Source of the DNA: Candidatus Vagococcus giribetii
Lineage (GTDB): Bacteria > Bacillota > Bacilli > Lactobacillales > Vagococcaceae
Reading direction: 5' to 3'
Assembly: GCF_017316185.1 (NCBI RefSeq)
Contig: NZ_JAFLVX010000006.1
Span: forward strand, 1-64,000
Length of the DNA stretch: 64,000 bases
The position numbers and the translations under genes were made by a program. Shown here piece after piece: positions 18,605-26,500 of the stretch (the first letter of the stretch is position 1; each line of letters starts with the position of its first letter). Under the pieces are notes generated by a model. The model did not search any database. It worked only from the letters and a program-made list of their open reading frames with translations, and was not told the origin of the DNA.

Positions 18605-19651
18605 TTACCCCTTTACTCTAAATTGTTCTAAGAATCTTAAGTCATTTTGATAGAAATAACGAATATCATTAACACCGTATTTAAGCATAGCCACACGGTC
18701 AGGTCCTAAACCAAATGCAAATCCGCTATATTTAGTTGAATCAATGCCAGACATCTCTAAGACACGTGGATGAATAATTCCCGCTCCTAAAATTTCGATC
18801 CAACCAGTTTGTTTACATACGTTACAACCTTTACCACCACATTTGAAACAACTAATATCTACCTCAACTGAAGGCTCTGTAAATGGGAAATAACTTGGAC
18901 GTAAACGAATCTCACGGTCTTCACCAAATAATTTTTTAAGTAAGACTTCAAGGGTTCCTTTTAGGTCTCCCATGGTGATGCCTTCTGCAACAACTAATCC
19001 TTCAATTTGATGGAATTGATGACTATGTGTGGCATCATCGCTATCGCGACGGAATACTTTCCCTGGAGAAATCATTCTTAATGACCCTTTAGAAAAGTCA
19101 TGTTTTTCCATTGTTCTAGCTTGAATAGGTGATGTATGTGTTCTTAAAAGAATCTCATCGTTAATGTAGAATGAATCTTGCATGTCACGAGCTGGGTGAT
19201 CTTTAGGAATATTCATACGCTCAAAATTGTAATGATCTTGTTCGATTTCATATCCTTCAATAATCTCGTAACCTAATCCTAAGAACACATCTTCAATTTC
19301 TTCCATAACTTGCGTTAAAATATGAGAAGTCCCAATATTAAGCTCTTGACCAGGTAATGATACGTCAATAGTTTCTTTTTCAAGGGCAGCGTTTAGTGCC
19401 GCTTCTTCTAAGACTTCTTTTTTAGTTTCTAATTCAGTTGTTAATGTATCACGGACTTCATTAGCAAATCCACCAATGACAGGTCTCATCTCTGGAGATA
19501 AATCTTTCATCCCTCTTAATACTTCTGTGATTGATCCTTTTTTCCCTAATACTTGAACTCTAATTTCATTTAAACTATCTAACGTTTGAGTTGCTTCGAT
19601 TTTACTTAAAGCATCAGTTTTTAATTGTTCTAACGTTTCTTTTAAAGACAT
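18605..19651 (-). CDS. pheS: phenylalanyl-tRNA synthetase alpha subunit
   Basis: PheS is the catalytic subunit that activates phenylalanine and charges tRNA-Phe. The 348-residue protein has an N-terminal coiled-coil arm (about 1-85) and a class II catalytic core with [38 protein letters not shown] and [14 protein letters not shown] zinc-type [12 protein letters not shown] element is present. The start is the ATG at 19651; a longer frame to 19783 would read back through the T-box terminator and is rejected. Confidence 0.95.
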   Translation of the reverse strand: MSLKETLEQLKTDALSKIEATQTLDSLNEIRVQVLGKKGSITEVLRGMKDLSPEMRPVIGGFANEVRDTLTTELETKKEVLEEAALNAALEKETIDVSLPGQELNIGTSHILTQVMEEIEDVFLGLGYEIIEGYEIEQDHYNFERMNIPKDHPARDMQDSFYINDEILLRTHTSPIQARTMEKHDFSKGSLRMISPGKVFRRDSDDATHSHQFHQIEGLVVAEGITMGDLKGTLEVLLKKLFGEDREIRLRPSYFPFTEPSVEVDISCFKCGGKGCNVCKQTGWIEILGAGIIHPRVLEMSGIDSTKYSGFAFGLGPDRVAMLKYGVNDIRYFYQNDLRFLEQFRVKG

Positions 19652-19681
19652 TTCCTCACTCAATTCCTTTCTTTTAGCAAT

Positions 19682-19930
19682 AAAAAAAAGACACCATTCC
19701 TTATAAAAAGGAACGATGTCTCGCGGTACCATCCTACTTTGCACAAATATGTGCACACTCTTATTTGTTAACGATGAATCCACCGGTTTATTACTATTTC
19801 ATAAACAACTCAGGAAGTGAACTTCACTTAATTCTTTATCAACTTGCTCTCAGTCGGTGACAAGTCTTCCTTATGATACGCCCTTAAACTACTCTTTTCC
19901 CTCAAATGTTTTATTTAATATTTGTATTTG
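19682..19930 (-). promoter_or_regulatory. T-box riboswitch, tRNA-Phe type, upstream of pheST
   Basis: The minus strand carries the T-box core AGGATGGTACCGCG at 19722-19735. It is followed at once by a 14-bp terminator stem with G-U pairs (19688-19720) and eight Ts. The 190 nt before it have room for Stem I. Uncharged tRNA binding would form the antiterminator and allow pheST transcription. Phenylalanine specificity is inferred from the genes; the specifier codon was not located with certainty. This element fills the 316-bp gap before pheS. Confidence 0.93.
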
Positions 19931-19936
19931 ACTTAC

Positions 19937-19965
19937 ATATTACAAGAGATATGAACAAAGGTCAA
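19937..19965 (-). promoter_or_regulatory. promoter of the pheST T-box leader
   Basis: Minus-strand -35 TTGACC (19960-19965), 17-bp spacer, -10 TAATAT (19937-19942). It lies directly after the stop codon of the HxlR gene. Confidence 0.8.
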
Positions 19966-19967
19966 GA

Positions 19968-20306
19968 TTAATTTTGAATATCTACCCATTTTTCTCCCCA
20001 AGATTGAACCTCTTTCATGACTGGTTCTAAAGCTAATCCTTTATCTGTGAGGCCATACTCAATCCTATTCTTCTCGTCGCACTTCACTTTTCTTTCCAAA
20101 ATTTCTTTTTCTTCTAGTTCTTTCAAACGTTCAACTAATACACGATCACTCACATCTGGAATCTTGTTTGCAATCTGAACAAAACGTTGTGGTCCTTCTT
20201 CGATTAAGACATCAATTATTAGACCATTCCATTTTTTCCCTAAAATTTCAAATGTTTTCTCAAATTTAGGGCACATCATGTATTGTTGTTCTTCACATGA
20301 CTTCAT
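19968..20306 (-). CDS. HxlR-family transcriptional regulator
   Basis: This 112-residue protein is a single winged-helix domain of the HxlR type: FEILGKKWNGLIIDVLIEEGPQRF, the recognition region IPDVSDRVLVERLKELEE and the wing VKCDEKNRIEYGLTDKG. Cysteines C4 and C13 lie before the domain, and C75 lies in the wing. Some HxlR members sense quinones, aldehydes or diamide through such cysteines, so redox sensing is possible but unproven. No target gene is adjacent: the HD protein lies beyond a terminator and pheST has its own promoter. Confidence 0.88.
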   Translation of the reverse strand: MKSCEEQQYMMCPKFEKTFEILGKKWNGLIIDVLIEEGPQRFVQIANKIPDVSDRVLVERLKELEEKEILERKVKCDEKNRIEYGLTDKGLALEPVMKEVQSWGEKWVDIQN

Positions 20307-20352
20307 CTTCTCACCTCATCTTTAGAAGTATTATGATTTAGTATAAAGGAAA

Positions 20353-20380
20353 AAGCCGACTATTTCTAGCAAGTCGGCTT
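20353..20380. terminator. strong terminator between the HD and HxlR genes
   Basis: A perfect 9-bp GC-rich stem AAGCCGACT/AGTCGGCTT with a 10-nt loop. T-rich tracts on both sides allow termination in either direction; it serves the HD gene on the minus strand. Confidence 0.85.
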
Positions 20381-20385
20381 ATTTT

Positions 20386-20892
20386 TTAAACATTGACATT
20401 CACTAATCCAAAGTAACGTGCAGCTTTTAATTTTGCAATAACATAAAGAGGAACAAAGACTTCCTCACAAGCACAATACTTATCGACTAATGTCACAATA
20501 TAACTTTCTTTGTACTTAGGTGGTGCAATCGTTGCACCAAACATATGCTTAACGATAATATCTTCTTCTAATTTAGAAATTTCTGTTAATTTTCTAGCAT
20601 TCTCTAAAGCAATTCGCGGATGGACATATGCATGACTTCCTTCGTCACTTTTTTGTTCTCTCCAATCATAGAAAAACAAATCATGTAAAAGACCAGCTCT
20701 TGCTGTTGCTCTTACATCCCCATTCCATTTTTTTGCCAATAAGTAACTTCTGTAAGAAACACTAATTGAGTGCTCCAAACGATTAGAGTAATGGTGTTGT
20801 GGAAATTGTGCTAATTCTTGAACTTCATCTGTATACATCAAGTCTTTTACTAATTCTACATATTCTGCGTCTTCTTGCCAATTTAACGTCAT
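20386..20892 (-). CDS. HD-domain phosphohydrolase, uncharacterised
   Basis: The 168-residue protein has the HD metal-binding order: H45 in YSNRLEHSISV, H70-D71 in GLLHDLFFYD, then H115 in IVKHMFG and D136 in LVDKYCA. HD proteins hydrolyse phosphate esters such as nucleotides. The substrate is not clear from this sequence or its neighbours. The gene stands alone with its own terminator. Related small HD proteins are common in Lactobacillales. Confidence 0.82.
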   Translation of the reverse strand: MTLNWQEDAEYVELVKDLMYTDEVQELAQFPQHHYSNRLEHSISVSYRSYLLAKKWNGDVRATARAGLLHDLFFYDWREQKSDEGSHAYVHPRIALENARKLTEISKLEEDIIVKHMFGATIAPPKYKESYIVTLVDKYCACEEVFVPLYVIAKLKAARYFGLVNVNV

Positions 20893-20967
20893 GTACTTTC
20901 ACTTTCCTTTAGTAAAATGTTTAATTTCAATCATCTATTGATTACTGTGAATGTAGTTTATCATGAA

Positions 20968-20994
20968 GTTCAATTAATAGCCAGTTAATTGAAC
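20968..20994 (-). terminator. hairpin after the TrmH gene, weak terminator
   Basis: A perfect 10-bp stem GTTCAATTAA/TTAATTGAAC with a 7-nt loop, but without a clear T-run on the minus side. It could stabilise or end the transcript. Confidence 0.5.
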
Positions 20995-21016
20995 CTACTT
21001 AATAAATTCATAATAT

Positions 21017-21778
21017 TTATACTGAAAACATCAAAATCCCTGCTGCAACAGCCACATTTAAAGACTCTGCTTTTCCCATCATTGGAATATACACCGCTTG
21101 ATGGCTTGCTTCAATCAGTTCTTGGCTAACACCTTGTCCTTCATTTCCCATAATAAAGGCTATTTTTTCGGATGTTTCAATTTGTTGATAAGCAATTGCC
21201 TCTGGATTAAGCTCAGTGGCATAAATCTGATACCCTTCTTCTTTTAACGTTTCAATAATCTCTAATAAATTAGCTTCTCTTAAATTCAAATGAAATTGAC
21301 TTCCTTGCATAGAGCGAAGCACTTTTGAATTGTAAATATCTGCTGATCCTTCGCCTAAAACAACACCTGCAAAACCAGCAGCATCAGCTGTACGAATCAT
21401 AGTACCCACATTTCCCGGATCTTGAACATTATCAAGAAGTAGCAAATGATTCGTTTTTGTTTCTTTTCTTTCTTGATTTCCTTTACCAATGATTGCCATA
21501 ATACTTGGTACACTCGGCAAATGGGATAAATGCTTCAGGATATCTTCTGTCACTAACACTAGTTGTTCCTCATCAATAGTAGCAAGTAAGTTTTCAAATT
21601 CGACTAAACTTGTTTCTGTTACTAAGATATGTTGGATATCTCCTTCATTATTAATGGCTTCTTCAACTAAGTGCTCGCCTTCTATTAAGTAACGATTTTC
21701 TAAATCTCTAAATTTTTTCTTTTCTAATTTTTTGACTTGTTTTAGCCATTCGTTTTTAGTTGATTCAATTATTTTCAT
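21017..21778 (-). CDS. TrmH/SpoU-family RNA 2'-O-methyltransferase
   Basis: The 253-residue protein has an N-terminal L30e-like RNA-binding domain (about 1-100) and a C-terminal knotted SPOUT domain. The three family motifs are visible: DNVQDPGNVGTMIRTADAAGF, FIMGNEGQGVS and PMMGKAESLNVAVAAGIL. It transfers methyl from S-adenosylmethionine to ribose in rRNA or tRNA; the target base is unknown. The ATG at 21778 has GAGG upstream. A frame extending to 21919 overlaps the divergent acyP and is rejected. Confidence 0.92.
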   Translation of the reverse strand: MKIIESTKNEWLKQVKKLEKKKFRDLENRYLIEGEHLVEEAINNEGDIQHILVTETSLVEFENLLATIDEEQLVLVTEDILKHLSHLPSVPSIMAIIGKGNQERKETKTNHLLLLDNVQDPGNVGTMIRTADAAGFAGVVLGEGSADIYNSKVLRSMQGSQFHLNLREANLLEIIETLKEEGYQIYATELNPEAIAYQQIETSEKIAFIMGNEGQGVSQELIEASHQAVYIPMMGKAESLNVAVAAGILMFSV

Positions 21779-21824
21779 TCTTTTTACCTCACAGTCTCGT
21801 TTATTATAACAAATTTTCCTTACT

Positions 21825-21855
21825 TTGATACGAAATTTCGTTTCTATTGTATAAT
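21825..21855 (+). promoter_or_regulatory. acyP promoter containing a 12-bp palindrome
   Basis: TTGATA (21825-21830) and TATAAT (21850-21855) are separated by 19 bp. The perfect palindrome ACGAAATTTCGT sits at 21830-21841 within the spacer. It lies between divergent genes, so a bound regulator could affect both. Confidence 0.5.
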
Positions 21856-21883
21856 AATAGAAAAAAGCAAAGAGGTGTTTCGT

Positions 21884-22156
21884 ATGAAAGTAGCAATGAC
21901 TGTTTCGGGAAAAGTACAAGGTGTCGGTTTTCGCTACATGACTAAAATGGTAGCAGATGATTTAGGTGTGTATGGTATTGTTAAAAATCAAGACAATGGA
22001 GATGTTTATATTGAAGCTATTGGCGAAGAGAACCAAGTGAATGCCTTTATTAAAGCCGTCAAAAAATCCCCAGCTCCATTTGGTAAAGTGCAATGTGTTA
22101 CCTTCCATGATTCAGAAAGCATTAAAGATTATACTAATTTTTCAGTTACCTACTAA
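21884..22156 (+). CDS. acyP: acylphosphatase
   Basis: AcyP hydrolyses acyl phosphates such as acetyl phosphate or carbamoyl phosphate. The 90-residue alpha/beta protein has the signature GKVQGVGFRYMT with catalytic R17, and VKNQDNGDV with N35. Start at the ATG at 21884, with AGAGG 8 bp upstream; an in-frame GTG at 21875 overlaps the ribosome site. It faces away from the trmH gene and lies 82 bp before yidC in the same direction, an arrangement seen in enterococci. Confidence 0.95.
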   Translation: MKVAMTVSGKVQGVGFRYMTKMVADDLGVYGIVKNQDNGDVYIEAIGEENQVNAFIKAVKKSPAPFGKVQCVTFHDSESIKDYTNFSVTY

Positions 22157-22238
22157 ATAATTAATAAAATTGATTGAAAAAGCACGTAGAATTCGATATA
22201 GTAAATCTTGTGTATATTAAAGTAAAGGAACGAATTAA

Positions 22239-23165
22239 ATGAAACGATTAAAACGATGGATGTTATCATCTGGTTTATTAGGTTTACTTATCTTTTTATC
22301 TGGCTGTGTTAAAACAGACAGTACAGGAAATCCTACTGGGGAAGGCTTTGTTTATAAATTCCTTGTCGCTCCAATGGGAAATGCCATTACCTTCTTAGCA
22401 GATAACTGGGGATTAGGTTTTGGTTTAGCGATTATCATTTTAACGATTATCGTTCGTTTGGCTATTATGCCTCTTGGTTTAAGTCAAATGAAAAAATCAA
22501 TGGTTCAACAAGAAAAAATGCAAGCAATCAAGCCTTATACAGACGATATTAATAAACGTTTGAAAGCTGCAACTTCTAACGAAGAAAAAATGAAAGTTCA
22601 AACTGAGCTGCAACAACTTTATAAAGATAATGATGTGAATTTAATGGGTGGTCTTGGTTGTCTTCCCTTACTAATTCAAATGCCTATCTTTACTGCATTG
22701 TTCTTTGCTGCTAAATTCACTCCTGGTATTAGTGATGCCACTTTCTTAGGAATGGATTTAGGAAAACCAAGTTTACTTTTAGTGGCTTTAGCTGGTATTA
22801 GTTACTTCGCTCAAAGTTACATTAGTATGATTGGTATGGCAGAAGAGCAGAAAAAACAAATGAAAATGATGAGTTACATGTCTCCGTTGATGATTATCTT
22901 CATTTCATTTAGCTCACCAGCTGGTGTTACCTTATATTGGGTAGTCGGTGGTATCTTCAGTTGTATTCAATCATTAATTACAACTCTATATCATAAACCA
23001 AAGATTAAAGCTGAATTAGCTGAACACTTTGAAAAGAACCCAATTAAAACTGTCGCACCTAAAGTAAAAGATGTAACGCCTAAGAAACAACAAGGAAACA
23101 ACAAGAACAAAAATAAAAACAGCCAAGGTCAAGGCCGAAACGCTGGAAAACAACAACGTAAATAA
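22239..23165 (+). CDS. yidC: membrane protein insertase YidC, lipoprotein type
   Basis: YidC/OxaA inserts and folds membrane proteins with or without SecYEG. The 308-residue precursor has a lipoprotein signal peptide with lipobox LSGC (C23) and five membrane segments, the first around 50-75. A basic C-terminal tail rich in Lys, Asn and Gln (about 270-308) resembles the tails of YidC2 proteins, which can bind ribosomes. Many Gram-positives have two YidC paralogues; the long basic tail suggests this is the YidC2-like one. It ends at a strong terminator. Confidence 0.93.
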   Translation: MKRLKRWMLSSGLLGLLIFLSGCVKTDSTGNPTGEGFVYKFLVAPMGNAITFLADNWGLGFGLAIIILTIIVRLAIMPLGLSQMKKSMVQQEKMQAIKPYTDDINKRLKAATSNEEKMKVQTELQQLYKDNDVNLMGGLGCLPLLIQMPIFTALFFAAKFTPGISDATFLGMDLGKPSLLLVALAGISYFAQSYISMIGMAEEQKKQMKMMSYMSPLMIIFISFSSPAGVTLYWVVGGIFSCIQSLITTLYHKPKIKAELAEHFEKNPIKTVAPKVKDVTPKKQQGNNKNKNKNSQGQGRNAGKQQRK

Positions 23166-23200
23166 AAAATAGCTAGCCCATAAGGGTTAGCTATTTTTTT
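23166..23200 (+). terminator. terminator after yidC
   Basis: Stem AAATAGCTAgCCC pairs with GGGtTAGCTATTT around a short ATAA loop and is followed by a run of Ts. It lies between the convergent yidC and ArsR genes. Confidence 0.88.
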
Positions 23201-23233
23201 GTGAACATATTTTTCAAATGACTTTTAACATGT

Positions 23234-23539
23234 TTAATCTTCAACATGCCCCATATGAATAAAGGTTTTACTTAAGATATCTAACACATGTTGATCATCT
23301 AGAGAATATACCACTGATTTCCCCTCTTTTCGAGATTTAACCAAATGATTTTCTCTTAGTTGTTTCAACTGATGAGAAACTGCAGATTGCTCCATTTCAA
23401 GCTTTTGAACAATTGTTGAGACATTCATCTCGCCTTCTGACAATGCCATCAGTATTTTCAACCGAGTCGGATCACTAATACTTTTAAAAAAACGACTCAC
23501 TTTTTGAATATGTTCTTCAGACGTTTTTTCTAGTGCCAT
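23234..23539 (-). CDS. ArsR/SmtB-family metal-sensing repressor (CzrA-like site)
   Basis: The 101-residue winged-helix protein has SDPTRLKILMAL at 22-33 and the recognition helix MEQSAVSHQLKQLREN at 49-64. Its last helix carries D82-x-H84-x10-H95-x2-H98, the alpha5 zinc/cobalt site described for CzrA, SmtB and NmtR. Zn(II) or Co(II) sensing is therefore likely. The start is the ATG at 23539 with GAGG 8 bp upstream; the longer frame to 23620 is rejected because it overlaps pgcA. No metal exporter is adjacent. It lies 16 bp after pgcA, so it is probably transcribed with a sugar-phosphate gene. Confidence 0.88.
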   Translation of the reverse strand: MALEKTSEEHIQKVSRFFKSISDPTRLKILMALSEGEMNVSTIVQKLEMEQSAVSHQLKQLRENHLVKSRKEGKSVVYSLDDQHVLDILSKTFIHMGHVED

Positions 23540-23555
23540 TTGAACAACCTCACTC

Positions 23556-25277
23556 TTACTCTTTAATAAATCCTTGGACTGCTTCCTCAAACTTATTAAT
23601 TTTTTCTTGCGTTTCTTCATGACTGTTCCCTTTAACCCCTAAGTAGAATTTCACTTTAGGTTCTGTTCCTGATGGTCGAATAGCAATCCAACTACCATCT
23701 TCTAGGAAGAATTTTAACACATTTGATGGTGGTAATGAAATATCTTCGACTTCACCTGAAACAAAGTGTCTCTTTTGAGAGGCATAATCTTCATGATAAG
23801 CTACTGCCACATCAGCAAATGCCGTTGGAATAGATTCTCTTACATCTTTCATAAGTTGTTGAATCTTCTCAACACCAGTTATACCAGGCATTGTTACAGA
23901 AATAGTTTTTTCATCAAAGAAACCAAATTCTGCATATATTTCTTCAAGAGCATCGAATAAAGTTTGATTTTTTTCTTTATAGAACGCAGTAATTTCAGAT
24001 AATAATAATAAGGCTTGAATCGCATCTTTATCTCTAACAAACGGTTTAACTAAGTAACCATAACTTTCTTCAAAACCAAAAACAAAAGTTCTTGAGTTAT
24101 CTTCTTCAAAGTTTTTAATTTGTTCGGCAATAAACTTGAATCCAGTTAATACATTGCGCATCTCTACTTGATATTTTTTACAAATTTCAGCAGATAACTC
24201 ACTTGATACGATGGATTTAACCACTGTACTATTTGCCGCTAATGTACCTTGTTTAGCTTTTTCTTGCAATAAGTAATGAATCATAATACTACCTAGTTGG
24301 TTACCAGACAGAATTTGATAGTCGCCTGCTTGATTTTTTGCTACTGCGCCTAAACGGTCTGCATCAGGGTCAGTTGCTAATAATACATCTGCATTTTCTT
24401 TTTCCCCCAAAGCTATTGCGTACTCAAAAGCTGAAGCTTCTTCTGGGTTAGGCGAGATGACTGTTGAAAAATCAGCATCTGGTAATTTTTGTTCAGGCAC
24501 AGTTATAAAGTGTTTAAAACCAGCTTGTTCCATTGCTCGCTCTGCAACCATTTGTCCTGTCCCATGTAATGGTGTGTAGACAATTTTTAAGGAGTCTTTT
24601 GTACGGTCAATAACTTCTTGATTGACTGTTACTGTTTTTAAATGCTCTAAATAAACAGTATCAACTTCTTCTCCGACAATATGAATTAAGTCTTCTGCTT
24701 CATATTGAGGTGTTACTTTTATCTCTAAAGGATTATCAATTGATCTAACAAATTTTGTTACTAAATCAGCGTCATGAGGTGGCATTTGGGCTCCGTCGTC
24801 CCCATAAACTTTAAATCCGTTATATTCTTTTGGATTGTGGCTTGCAGTAATCATAATTCCTGCCACACAATTAAAATGTCTTACTGTAAATGATAACTCC
24901 GGTGTTGAACGTAAGCTTTCAAAGACATATGAAGTAATACCATGAGCTGCCAATGTTTCTGCTGCTCCCAGTGCAAATTCAGGAGACTGATGTCTTGAAT
25001 CAAATGCAATAGCTACTCCTCTTTGTTTCATACTATCATCTAAAGAGTCAATAAAACGAGCTAAGCCTTCTGTTGCTTGTCTGATGGTATAAATATTCAT
25101 GCGATTAATTCCTGCACCAATCACACCTCTCATTCCAGCTGTTCCAAATTCTAATGGTGCGTAAAAAGCATCCATTAAAGCTTCTTCGTTATTTTTATTG
25201 CGCTCTAAATCTTCTTTCACTAAATTATCAATGTTATTAAATGCTAACCATTGGTCATATGTTTTCTTCCAAGTCAC
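23556..25277 (-). CDS. pgcA: alpha-phosphoglucomutase/phosphomannomutase, PgcA type
   Basis: The enzyme interconverts glucose 1- and 6-phosphate, feeding UDP-glucose, glycolipid and wall-polymer synthesis and handling products of glucan breakdown. The 573-residue alpha-D-phosphohexomutase shows the phosphoserine S146 in TASHNPKEYNG, the metal loop DPDADR and the C-terminal phosphate-binding RPSGTEPK. The start is a GTG at 25277 with AAGGGTGA upstream. It links functionally to galE and the maltodextrin locus in this window. Confidence 0.93.
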   Translation of the reverse strand: MTWKKTYDQWLAFNNIDNLVKEDLERNKNNEEALMDAFYAPLEFGTAGMRGVIGAGINRMNIYTIRQATEGLARFIDSLDDSMKQRGVAIAFDSRHQSPEFALGAAETLAAHGITSYVFESLRSTPELSFTVRHFNCVAGIMITASHNPKEYNGFKVYGDDGAQMPPHDADLVTKFVRSIDNPLEIKVTPQYEAEDLIHIVGEEVDTVYLEHLKTVTVNQEVIDRTKDSLKIVYTPLHGTGQMVAERAMEQAGFKHFITVPEQKLPDADFSTVISPNPEEASAFEYAIALGEKENADVLLATDPDADRLGAVAKNQAGDYQILSGNQLGSIMIHYLLQEKAKQGTLAANSTVVKSIVSSELSAEICKKYQVEMRNVLTGFKFIAEQIKNFEEDNSRTFVFGFEESYGYLVKPFVRDKDAIQALLLLSEITAFYKEKNQTLFDALEEIYAEFGFFDEKTISVTMPGITGVEKIQQLMKDVRESIPTAFADVAVAYHEDYASQKRHFVSGEVEDISLPPSNVLKFFLEDGSWIAIRPSGTEPKVKFYLGVKGNSHEETQEKINKFEEAVQGFIKE

Positions 25278-25345
25278 GTTTTGGTCACCCTTTCAATTGA
25301 ATTCTTTTACATTATACCATTGTTATAAAAAATAATAAAAGAAAA

Positions 25346-25376
25346 AAAGAAGTTAGGAAAAATATCTAACTTCTTT
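25346..25376 (-). terminator. terminator after trxB
   Basis: Stem AAAGAAGTTAG/CTAACTTCTTT with a short loop, followed by a T-rich run on the minus strand. It separates trxB from pgcA. Confidence 0.85.
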
Positions 25377-25425
25377 CTCGTTTTTATATACAAAAAAAAT
25401 ATTTTTGGCTTATTGCGGGTTTTAC

Positions 25426-26343
25426 TTAATCTTCTAAATTTGTTAAATATTTATAGACTTCTTGTCCAGCTATACTACCATCACCAACAGCTGTGGCAAT
25501 TTGACGTAAAACAGTATCACGTACATCCCCAATTGCATAAATACCCGGTACAGCCGTTTCCATATGTTCATTTGTTTCAATCCAGCCTTCAGCATTTGTG
25601 ATTCCTAATTCTTTAAAAGGTTCTGATAAAGGATCTAGACCAATATAAACGAATACGCCTTCTGCTTCTGCTGAAGTGATTTCATCTGTTAACACATTTT
25701 TGAAATCAATACTGGTGATTTTTTTATCATCACCTTTGAATTCAACAGGGACAGTATGCCACATAAAATCAATTTTTTCATTTTTAAAGGCACGGTCTTG
25801 AATAATTTTTTGTGCTCTTAATTCATCTCTTCGATGAACAATTGTTACTTTACTAGCAAATTGGGTTAAGTATAACCCTTCTTCTACAGCAGAATCTCCT
25901 CCACCAATTACATATAAGTGACGATCTCTAAAGAAAGCTCCATCACAAACAGCACAGTAAGAAACACCTCTACCAGCGTATTCTTCTTCACCAGGAACAC
26001 CAATCTTACGATGATCACTACCAGAAGCGATAATAACTGTTTTACCTTCGTAAACTTCATCGTCACAGTAAACTTTCTTAACAAGACCAGTATTTTCAAC
26101 TTTAGTTACATTCCCATAAGTATGAGTTGCACCAAAGTTACTTGAATTTTCATACATTTTCATTGCTAAGTCAGGACCAGTAATAGTTGAAAAACCAGGA
26201 TAATTCTCAACATCAGCAGTATTCATTAACTGACCACCTGGTGCCCCTCTTTCAATAACTAATACATTTAAATCTGCTCTTGACGCATATAAAGCAGCCG
26301 TCATTCCTCCAGGTCCTGCTCCTATGATAATCACATCATACAT
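25426..26343 (-). CDS. trxB: thioredoxin-disulfide reductase
   Basis: TrxB uses NADPH and FAD to reduce thioredoxin. The 305-residue protein has the FAD-binding GAGPGGM at 8-14, the redox pair C130-AV-C133 in CAVCDGAFF, the NADPH-binding GGGDSAVEEG and the C-terminal FAD motif IGDVRDTVLRQ. The start is the ATG at 26343 because GGAGG is 7-8 bp upstream; the in-frame ATG at 26349 sits against the ribosome site. It is flanked by its own terminator and is monocistronic. Confidence 0.95.
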   Translation of the reverse strand: MYDVIIIGAGPGGMTAALYASRADLNVLVIERGAPGGQLMNTADVENYPGFSTITGPDLAMKMYENSSNFGATHTYGNVTKVENTGLVKKVYCDDEVYEGKTVIIASGSDHRKIGVPGEEEYAGRGVSYCAVCDGAFFRDRHLYVIGGGDSAVEEGLYLTQFASKVTIVHRRDELRAQKIIQDRAFKNEKIDFMWHTVPVEFKGDDKKITSIDFKNVLTDEITSAEAEGVFVYIGLDPLSEPFKELGITNAEGWIETNEHMETAVPGIYAIGDVRDTVLRQIATAVGDGSIAGQEVYKYLTNLED

Positions 26344-26438
26344 AAACATTCCTCCATACTTCTTAATCATCTATAACTTTAACCCTTTAGCAATTCATTG
26401 TCTATCCATTTGCTCAAAAAAAGAACCTTAAAAAACCA

Positions 26439-26466
26439 TTGACTTTATGTTAATTAAAGATAGAAT
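26439..26466 (+). promoter_or_regulatory. promoter of the MATE exporter gene
   Basis: TTGACT (26439-26444), 16-bp spacer, TAGAAT (26461-26466), 34 bp before the start codon of the MATE gene. AAAAAGGAG follows as ribosome site. Confidence 0.7.
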
Positions 26467-26500
26467 ACTTATGATATCTTCAAAAAGGAGCTAAGCATAT

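Noticed and set aside
19652-19783. N-terminal extension of PheS
   Set aside because: It is the T-box antiterminator/terminator region read as protein.
21779-21919. Longer start for the TrmH methyltransferase
   Set aside because: It would overlap the divergent acyP gene and promoter; MKIIEST at 21778 has a ribosome site and fits the family.
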